A stretch of DNA of 64,000 nucleotides from positions 2,215,501 through 2,279,500 of the forward strand of contig CM053809.1 in NCBI GenBank assembly GCA_028671895.1, written 5' to 3'. Origin of the DNA: Oenanthe sinensis (Eukaryota > Streptophyta > Magnoliopsida > Apiales > Apiaceae). The notes beneath the pieces are model-generated. The model did not search any database and was not told where the DNA came from. It saw only the letters and a program-made list of their open reading frames with translations. Made by a program: the position numbers and the translations under genes. Below are positions 56,039 through 64,000 of the stretch, piece after piece. The first letter of the stretch is position 1, and each line of letters opens with the position of its first letter.

Positions 56039-56931
56039 TAGGGGAGTACACGACTTGACCAAACTCAACTAATCCAATCCAATCCAAACCTGTCATTTTT
56101 CGACTAATTTAAGCCAACTTTTTTCAACCCGATATATACTCGGATTCAAAAAATGTCAATCCGATTTTAATGGTTTGAATATGAGTTTCGATTTTTAAAA
56201 TCCGATCCAATTAAAGATAAGATAATTAATATCAAAAAATGTCAACCCGGTTTTAATGAGTTGAATATCAACATTATTGAAATTTAATGATTGATTAATG
56301 TATGTTATGATACAGTTTAAATTTAAAGACTATATACAGTGTTTAATCAATTTCTTTTATGTGTTAAAATTCAGATATTTAAGATATATATTATTTGTGT
56401 TGTATGAATGATTGTAATATTTTGTTAAACTATCTCCAATTTTTTTGATAAAAAATTATTTATATATTAATCCGATTTTAATGGTTTGAATATGAGTTTC
56501 GATTTTTAAAATCCGATCTAATTAAAGATAAGATAATTAATATCAAAAAATGTCAACCCGATTTTAATGAGTTGAATATCAACATTATTGAAATTTAATG
56601 ATTGATTAATGTATGTTATGATACAGTTTAAATTTAAAGACTATATACAGTGTTTAATCAATTTCTTTTATGTGTTAAAATTCAGATATTTAAGATATAT
56701 ATTATTTGTGTTGTATGAATGATTGTAATATTTTGTTAAACTATCTCCAATTTTTTTGATAAAAAATTATTTATATATTTATTAACTCAATCAAATCGAT
56801 CCAAACCGAAATACATTAAATAAGTTGATTTATAAATTCTATTTTTATAGTTTAGTTAAAAATTTAAAAATTCAATTAAATTGGATTGAATTGTTAAAAT
56901 CCATAATCCCGAAATCCGATCTGTTTACACC
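56039..56931. mobile_element. hAT-type non-autonomous element with 8-bp TSD
   Basis: The direct repeat GTGTGGAG at 56031-56038 and 56932-56939 flanks it. The left end TAGGGGAGTACACG resembles the plant hAT consensus; the right end reads TGTTTACACC on the plus strand, the inverse of GGTGTAAACA, apparently missing the last 4 bases. It is AT-rich and non-coding, with Watson-Crick-rich 'aatccaatcc' subterminal repeats. Confidence 0.7.
56159..56780 (+). repeat. 311-bp tandem duplication inside the hAT-type element
   Basis: Copies at 56159-56469 and 56470-56780 with an offset of 311 bp. I see only two substitutions between them, so the duplication is recent. Confidence 0.88.
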
Positions 56932-57138
56932 GTGTGGAGTCCACTGTAGGCACTTAACGTAGTGGTGGTCCGGTGGAGTCCAACAGTTGGGGCTTAGTGC
57001 AACACTTAATTATTTTGAACTTTCCCGTAAGTGGTAAATGAAGATTTCAAAATTTCAAGCTAATTTGTTAAGAAATTTAAGTTCCTAGGATGTATACTAC
57101 ACAGCCCCCTCATTTAAAATATACCCCTTTCCTTTATA

Positions 57139-57383
57139 CTCCCTTTCTTCCATAATATTAGTCTTTTTTTAAAAAAATTATTTCATAATAATTGTTTATT
57201 TCTATTTTTAATATAAAAAAATTCAAACATATCCTTTTTTTTGTTATTTCCAATATAAAATTTACTTTATTTAGTATAAAATAACCATAATAAATATGAC
57301 ATGCATAGAAACTTATTGTACAACTAATTTTTTTAATATGCATTATTTTTTCAAAATAGACTATTAATATGAAATAGAGGGAA
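57139..57383. mobile_element. Stowaway MITE (245 bp)
   Basis: Starts CTCCCTTTCTTCCATAATAT and ends with the mirrored ATATGAAATAGAGGGAA. TA duplication at 57137-57138 and 57384-57385. It matches the plant Stowaway terminal consensus (CTCCCTCCGT...). AT-rich, non-coding. Confidence 0.8.
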
Positions 57384-58301
57384 TACATTAATATTTTGAC
57401 ATTTAATTTTTGGTAGGGGTCTCCGACCTTTACTAGTGTACACCGATAAGTTTTGCTAGGTTGAAGCATAAAAATAATTCAACCTAATTAATTTGATTTA
57501 AAAGATTTTCTAATATGTCGTATAAAAGAGAATTAAGTTACAACCTAACCCCGAGAATTTTTTTAGAACAGATACTCATTTGTAAGGCTATAAGTCAAAT
57601 TAATCAAAAAAATTACAACCTAACCCAATTAATTACATTATGGATCAAGTTGGTTCGGATTGATTTGATTGGATTTAATGAAAGTAATTATTGTCTTTTT
57701 AAAATGTTAATTTTTTTAATATGACTTAAATTTACAGAAATTCTAATATTTTAATTTTAAATTTAAGTTTTAACATTAGCGAAGAGATAGTTGAAGAAAT
57801 TGTATGAATATTTGTTCAAAATATTAAAATCAAATGTGAAAATTCTTGATAATAAAACTAAACTTTTAAATAAATAAGTAAGCTTTTATTATTATAAAAT
57901 GATTGATTGATAATGTATTAACTTTGTTATCGCAATTATGAATAAATAAAATTATAATTAGAAATTATTATGTTTGTGAATGAACATTAAATACACCAAT
58001 TTTTTTATAGAAATTGCACGAAAATGGTGAGCAAATGTAATGAATCTTCTTTTCAAAAACTATTGATTAAAATTATAATTCAAATAATTTGAATAGGATG
58101 AAAAAAAGAATAAAAATTATATACATTTTCATTAAATTAATCTAAATAAGAATATAAAATTTTATTTTATCACCTAAAAAGCTAAACATGGGCTCTCTCT
58201 TTTACCAAATAGGTTGACCAATCTAAAGAGCATGAGCCTATCTATTTTTATGGAATTTGCTATAAAAATTGAAACTTTTTGAGGTATAAATTAAAAGAGA
58301 A
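57384..58301. other. AT-rich host DNA, no gene seen
   Basis: No gene recognised. TCTTTTAA just below 58301 on the minus strand could serve as a Pol III terminator for the tRNA copy. Confidence 0.5.
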
Positions 58302-58386
58302 CGTGGTCGGCAGGATTCGTTCGAACCTGCGCGGGCGAACCCACATGATTTCTAGTCATGCCCGATAACCACTCCGGCACGACCAT
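58302..58386 (-). pseudogene. tRNA-Ser(AGA) gene copy with T-loop insertion, probably a pseudogene
   Basis: On the minus strand it reads as plant tRNA-Ser: TGCCGGAGTGGTTATCGG (D arm, A box), anticodon stem CATGA/TCATG with loop CTAGAAA (anticodon AGA), a long variable arm typical of class II tRNAs, and T stem GCAGG/CCTGC. The T loop is 11 instead of 7 bases because CGAA is duplicated (TTCGAACGAAT), which also breaks the B box. The first acceptor pair is A-C; the other six pair. A T run follows. No other tRNA is seen in the window. Confidence 0.82.
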
Positions 58387-61300
58387 GATATTAATTAAAC
58401 TTCAAATTTTGTATACAACAGTGATTGTTAATAAAAAAATTTAAATTATTATATTGTAATGAAAAAAGAAGTATTTTTAGTAAAAAGTTTAGTTAAAATT
58501 GAAGCTCTAATGTCTGGGCAAGTTTTACTTAAAAGCAGGCTGATTGGCAGAATAATCCCTTAGATTTTAAAATTTATTTAGAAAAGAAAAATTCAAAAAA
58601 TAATTTGTGGAGTTATGTTTTTTATACACGCTAAAATATGCGTAAAAACAACTAACTAATTAGGGACGGAGGGAATACGATGGTCCGGACGGGAAGTTGT
58701 TGATCATATGTAATTGGCCAAAGAGAAAAAGAATCGGTTGATAAATATTCTTGCCTTCGCATCAAGTTTACAATGGGTCGCGAAGATGATTGAATATTCA
58801 AATTTACCCAATAACAATGCAATTTAGTATATTGAAGTGATCTATTACAAAACCGATTTTGATGTGTATAATCCATGGATTGGTAACTGTTCTAATACAA
58901 GAACCCTATTGCTATGTTTTGCTGTGAATGAAGTTTAAGATTACTGATCAAATCATGCCGCGGAAAGAATGGTTATACAAATAGGAAGCTTTTCGATACT
59001 TGTGAGAAATATGTTTGGGAATGAGTAGAGCTTGGAACGAGAGAACTCTATCAGATTCTTTTTTGTTTGGAGTAACATTAAAACAAGTCCGTCTCCCCCT
59101 TCTGCCTGCTACTGGGAAATGCAGCTAAAATTCAACCGATAGTTTATGTTACATACTACGTAATATATAGAACTAGAACATGCATTTTTCGAGATATAAG
59201 CACGAACAACAATCGATGCACAGTTCATTCTTGTCACTCCTCAGTGCATTGTGGAATATTGTTGAGAACCACGTAAGACATCAACGAAATACTGTCAGAA
59301 TGATCTATCAGCCATGCCTGAAGTAATTTAACATTACAGATTCTACAGTGTCCTCTTAATGTAAACCATAACTTTTTGATTTAACTACTAATCTTTCATT
59401 AAATATTAGAAAGTTTCTGGTTGATTGCTAATGTAGGTGTGCACATATGACTTAAGTATTAATATGCAACCCTGTTACCATTAGAATTGCGGTCTAGAAA
59501 AAATTTAGAAAGGTTTTAATTGTTTCCTTTTTAAAAAATGAAGGGGGACCAGAACAGAGATGTGAATCGTGGATGAAATAGGAAAACAAATGATAGGAAT
59601 ATGTAGCAGTAATGTAGTACCCACAAATATCCCATTATGGACTGGCAATAGAACTGGCTGCCACTACTTTTCTAATATACAGTGTAATAGAGTACTAAAA
59701 GATGGAATATGTAGCAGCATTTAGCAGACAGCAGCCGAAGGGAGAGGTTCCTTTACTTTTCCTATACAGTGTTCTGCAAAACTTTTGGGTAGCAGTAGGC
59801 TCCTGATGGAGCCGTGGAGGTGGACATAATGTCTGAGTACCCATATCGGGCACTCCACAGTCGACACTGGAACATGGAACATGAATTTGCTTTTTTTTTT
59901 TCAAGAGTTAATAATATAATTATATACCTTTATAGTTTGAGCATGCATCTACTTGGCTTGTCTTAGAGCATTGCTTGTAGTTATCTATGAAAATATCAAG
60001 ATTTACATTTTTCATCAAGTACAATATAATTTTACTTACCTGGATTACTAATGCATGATTGCATGATAGTACTTGTATATACAGTGATGGACATGGCACC
60101 CCCTTGAACTTCTGATAACATACTAATATATTTGTCATTACAAAATTTTTATGATCTTGTAGCTCAGTCTGGTGTAGAACTAGTTCTGCAGAGCTCTTGT
60201 CTTAGGTTCTGTTTTGTATTATACACACATAGGAAACGTCATGGTCAGAGCATTAAACTAGATCTGTTTCTAAGACTAAAATTAGCGGTGAAGGCTGACT
60301 GACTGGTACGGGCAACTTCTCCTTGATCTTTACCATCATTTCTTTCGTTCATGAGTCTGCCCTTGGGTAGCAGTTCCATATCATCCTGCAGTAGTGGTTG
60401 AAGTAGTATAATTTTGGTACTGATACAGCATCAGTGATACTGCTCGCGACAACTTATCCTTAATGCAAATCAAGTTATGTTTAGCCAGGATTTCGACTGC
60501 TTGATTCTAATTCTGGATCTGCCGCTGCTTGTACCAGCATTATGCATAACCTTGTAATATAGTGCTAGGACAACTGTATAAGTATGTTATTCCTAAATGG
60601 AAATCATAGCTGAACGGATGTAGACCCAGAGAAACATTAATTTATGACCAAAAACAGTTACTAACAAAAATTGAACATGTACTATTTGCTCCAGAAATAA
60701 AAATATTCCTATGGATTTAACATTTTTCGACAGAATACTCACGGGATTGTAATTGTTATTAATATAAGAAATTATAAATTTGATTTAAACTTACAACTAT
60801 GCAATATAGAAAATAAAAGAATACAATTACTACCATCGTCATGTGAACTCAATCAGACCCTCTTATCATAAACATACTAGTATAGTCATCCCAGTTGTTT
60901 CTGCCTTAAGAAGTGGCTAAAGAACTTGGGGAGTCTTGGTCTTTGTCATAATAATGTACAGGACAATAATAGCAATCTATTCAGTGGATCAATGAAACAT
61001 TTTGGCTCCACTAAAAGCTCTTCCAAGAAAAGGGCAATACGCATAAAACACCAAAGTTTGTAGTAAAAAGATTCAGTGCCCCATAAAACCATCCAAAACC
61101 AAACTCAACACATCCCAGTAGAAATGAGAGAGGTCAGGCACCAAACCAAGAACCTATGATCGAAACTTGTAGCTCATTTCCGGTGAAAATTGGGTCTGCA
61201 TACCTTACTCTACTTCTACGTACCTACAATCAAAAACCCTCGTTTCCGGTAATTACTGGATCCGCAGACCTTACTCTACTTATAATTCTAATAGTAGAGT

Positions 61301-61894
61301 TTGTTTTTCATGAAAAAACCGAACATTCGGACAAATTTTTGAAGTTTAATACAAGGAAACGAAGTAAACAGTAAGCGACTAAGCACTTTCACAATACACA
61401 AGTACTTGCTTTAAACTTCAAACTTAGTATATGCAAATAGTCTGCCATGCAAATATTATTCGTTTGACCACTAGAGTGCATAAAAATAGATTAGTGACAA
61501 GGATTAGAACAAAGCACATGCCAGAGCAGTGTTAAATTTTCTAAAAAGAATGAAATCTGAGTGGGAAAAGGAAAGAGTAATATTCAAGATGAATGAAGAA
61601 ACAAGACAAAACTATCACATGCAATGAGCAAAAGAAGGGCCAATTTGTTTAGTCCTTCCCAAACTTTTTCACTTTTTTGACAAACATTCATTCTTACACC
61701 TCTTCCTCTATGTTTAACTCTGTAATAAACAATTACAATCTTTCATTTTCATATACAATTTCAATCCCCATCTCAATCTCCTTTTAGCTCAAAAGCTCTT
61801 CACCTCTGTGGGCATCTTTTTCATTACTCAAATTAAGGAAATTATAATCCACCTCAAAATTGAACATAATGTTCACCAAAGCCATCCTCATTTA
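58387..61894. other. Host intergenic DNA, no gene identified
   Basis: Higher GC than the MITE region but only short, unconvincing open frames. A weak tandem similarity at 61175-61285 (two copies of ttccggt...accttactctactt about 73 bp apart) is the only structure seen. The last part, next to 61895, should hold the 3' UTR of the PDLP-type gene. Confidence 0.5.
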
Positions 61895-63323
61895 TCAATT
61901 ATCTGCACAAAATTAACAAAGAACCAACAAAATACTATCAAAAAATGATTTTAACATACACTTACAAACACATACATACATTTTTTTATACCATTGCATA
62001 TAAGTTATAATAGGCCCTGTTTGGTTAAACTTAATTTTTTAGAAATGAGTACTTATTTTCAAAAAAAGATACATATTTACGTACTTTTCTTGAAAATAAG
62101 TACTTATTTCTGAAACATAAACTAAGAACTAAACTTGTTTTAAAAAATAAGTATTTCATACTTTTTTCTCGAAATAGATACTTATTTCCATAATTTACGG
62201 AAAGACAAACGGACATATAGTCTTACCATCATTTTTCTTCAATAAACTCCTAGCAAATAGCATACATATAACTAGAAATCCCACTCCAGCAGCCCCTCCT
62301 AATATAATTGCTACCGTCTTCCCTGTATTTTGCTGTGTATCTACATTAATCAAAAGCCAAACCCCCATTCAACTAAGTCAATATACATATAAAAAGGAGA
62401 ATAAGATAAAGCTAAAGAGAAGATAAGAATAGGCTTACTTAATTAGCACACAAACAATTATATAAATAAATTAAATTAGAGGTCAAGAGTTCGAATCTTG
62501 TCAAAAGCAAACAAATGGTACCTGATGAAGAAGAAGAAGAGGAAGAAGAAGGATTATAAGGAGATGAAGATGAACTAGGTGATGATCTCTTGGGAACCCC
62601 ATTTGGATAATAACTATAACTAATAAAACACTTGTGAAGATAAATTTGACCAGAAATAGAGCTACCACATTCAACTTGAGCTCTTTGAACTGCAGTTTTA
62701 ACACAACTAGCACAATCTGAAGTCCCTAAATCACCTTGACATTGACCTAAAACATACATAGATTCATAACTTGTTGTATAAAAGCCATTCCCACTAGTGA
62801 CTCCACTTTCCAGTGTTGAAAAAGCTGTGTCTCTCCTCTCTTCAAATCCACTCCCACCCACATTTGTACCTCCACAGGTCTTGTACAAAAGTTCAAGCCC
62901 TGAAATTTGTGCAAACCCTGCAACTTCATACAGCATGTAGCAACCTAAAAGCTGGATTCTTGCAGCAACAGGCTTGCCACAAAGCTTGTCAGTGAGGATT
63001 GGGAGCCTGCTAACACAGTTATAACAGTCTATATTTGTTAAATCTCCTCTACATTGAAACAAACCAGTGATTGTTGTTTGAGAACTCCCTGTTGTGGTCT
63101 TAAAGAACCTTGTTTTTGAAGATTGTGAAACAAGGGTACCATAAAGTGTTGAAATGGCTTGGGAGTAAATCCCAGTTGGATCTGATAAAGATTGTTTTGC
63201 ACAACCCTTGTAGACCAATGTGTTGTAATCTGGTGCAGATTTGGGTTCTGCTATCATCTCAAGATTTGCAAAGATTGTCAAGAAAACAGAGATAATGCAA
63301 AAGAGTTTTCTTGGTAACTCCAT
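61895..63323 (-). CDS. PDLP-type protein (double DUF26/Gnk2, one TM segment), three exons
   Basis: Exons 63323-62522, 62340-62227 and 61902-61895; total 924 nt, 307 aa. Both introns have GT/AG (CATCAG/GTACC; GTAG/AT; GATG/GTAAG; TGCAG/AT) and keep the frame (phase 1 both). The signal peptide is at about residues 1-30. DUF26 domain 1 has C91-X8-C100-X2-C103; domain 2 has C195-X8-C204-X2-C207. A Ser-rich linker (about 237-266) follows, then exon 2 gives the TM segment (TVAIILGGAAGVGFLVICML) and a short basic tail ending KKNDDN. Length and layout match plasmodesmata-located proteins, which sit at plasmodesmata and regulate callose and cell-to-cell movement. The exact PDLP member is not assignable. 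It looks intact. Confidence 0.9.
62013..62214. mobile_element. MITE-like foldback in intron 2 of the PDLP-type gene
   Basis: The left end GGCCCTGTTTGGTTAAAC is loosely mirrored by the right end AAAGACAAACGGAC. Several aataagtacttattt palindromes lie inside. The target duplication is unclear (ATA on both sides). The superfamily is not assigned. Confidence 0.45.
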
Positions 63324-64000
63324 TTTGAAAAGCTTATATTATTTTTGTTGTATATTTTTTTTTGAATTTTCAAATCATGGGTTGATTATGAAAGGTGTTG
63401 AGAAAATATTAAGACCCAAGGAGTTGTGTTTCTGATTTTCTTGATTCTTTTTACTACTGAAAAAAGGTGCTTGGTTTTGGCCCTCTTGTGTTTTGAATTC
63501 ACTTTGTATTTGGATGTGTAGGTATGAGCATCTCTTTTACAAAGTTATACATGTAAAAATAAATGTGTACATTTCATATAAATAATAATAGAGGTATAAT
63601 TGTAAAATAATAATTTTGGGGAATGATGAAGTGTTGATTGGGTTGAAGAAACCATTTTTATATACTATTGGAATATAATGGTAAGGAAATGGTCGGTAGA
63701 AGTAATTAAAGTAAACATTGTACAAAGGTTGAACTTTGAACAATTGTAAAAGAGGAGGAGATTCGTTTGTCAAGGAGCCTTGGATTCTGTGGGGAGGTAA
63801 GTTAAAACTGTTTAAAGAAAGTTTGACATAGGGGAATAATTAGGGATTTAGGGATGCCCGCGGGTAGGATTTAACGGATTATAAGTAATAATTTAATGTA
63901 ATTTATTTAATTCGGTTTTATAAAATTTTAATTTATTATAAAAAAAATTACTCCTTTCACCCCCAATTAGTTATATTTATTATTTTTTTTTTGCAGTCAA
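63324..64000. other. Upstream region of the PDLP-type gene
   Basis: AT-rich, no gene seen apart from the promoter candidate. From about 63852, tagggatgcccgcgggtagg resembles an hAT-like terminus that would continue beyond the window edge; only one end is visible. Confidence 0.4.
63652..63671 (-). promoter_or_regulatory. Candidate promoter of the PDLP-type gene
   Basis: On the minus strand CCAAT is followed at once by AGTATATAAAAATGG. The TATATAAA is about 335 nt upstream of the ATG, implying a 5' UTR near 300 nt. Context fits; no other evidence. Confidence 0.4.

Noticed and set aside
58660..58675. gggacggagggaata, a Stowaway-type terminal sequence
   Set aside because: No mirrored partner end found upstream; at best a solo remnant.
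59695..60138. Two short minus-strand frames (69 and 72 codons)
   Set aside because: No domain, start context or composition supporting a gene.
62486..62500. gagttcgaatcttg in PDLP intron 1, similar to a Pol III B box or SINE head
   Set aside because: No A box at the right distance, no tail and no target duplication.

Overview
This is a eudicot-type plant nuclear window. The left 54 kb is a stack of nested LTR retrotransposons of the Ty1/copia superfamily. The right 9.5 kb is AT-rich host DNA with several MITEs, a damaged tRNA-Ser(AGA) gene and one convincing host gene, a three-exon PDLP-type double-DUF26 membrane protein on the minus strand. The plant assignment rests on the tRNA-iMet primer sites, the large SIRE/Maximus-like copia elements with a third ORF, the Stowaway and hAT MITEs, and the PDLP gene. 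No species can be fixed from the sequence.

The nesting can be read from the junctions. Element A (plus strand, 1-13279, its 5' LTR cut by the window edge) sits inside the 3' LTR of element B (minus strand, 13280-27387). B sits in the gag of degenerate element D, just after the zinc knuckle. Element C (plus strand, 28210-42210, flanked by the 5-bp duplication AAAAT) is a second insertion in D. D continues from 42211 to 51082 and itself sits in the pol of an older Tork-type copia, element E (51083-54418). A and B are young: 2 differences in 1004 bp of A LTR, and none seen in 1167 bp of B LTR. Both keep open gag and pol. C has LTRs about 4-5% apart and many stops. D and E are wrecks.

A, B and C share one layout: LTR, iMet primer site, very large gag (about 810 aa), a stop followed by a splice-acceptor-like TTGCAG/GG, pol (PR-IN-RT-RH), a long spacer, a third 'env-like' ORF, a purine tract, LTR. 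Each carries its own short-motif array in the U3 part of the LTR. A related array followed by a TATA-like box lies in the spacer before the third ORF. I read this as a possible second promoter for the third ORF; it is the most interesting observation here.

From 54419 to 61894 I see no host protein gene. That stretch holds a Stowaway-like foldback, another foldback, an hAT-type MITE with an 8-bp target duplication and an internal 311-bp tandem duplication, a clear Stowaway MITE, and the tRNA-Ser copy. The PDLP gene (61895-63323) has canonical splice sites and a plausible CCAAT/TATA promoter at about 63655-63671.
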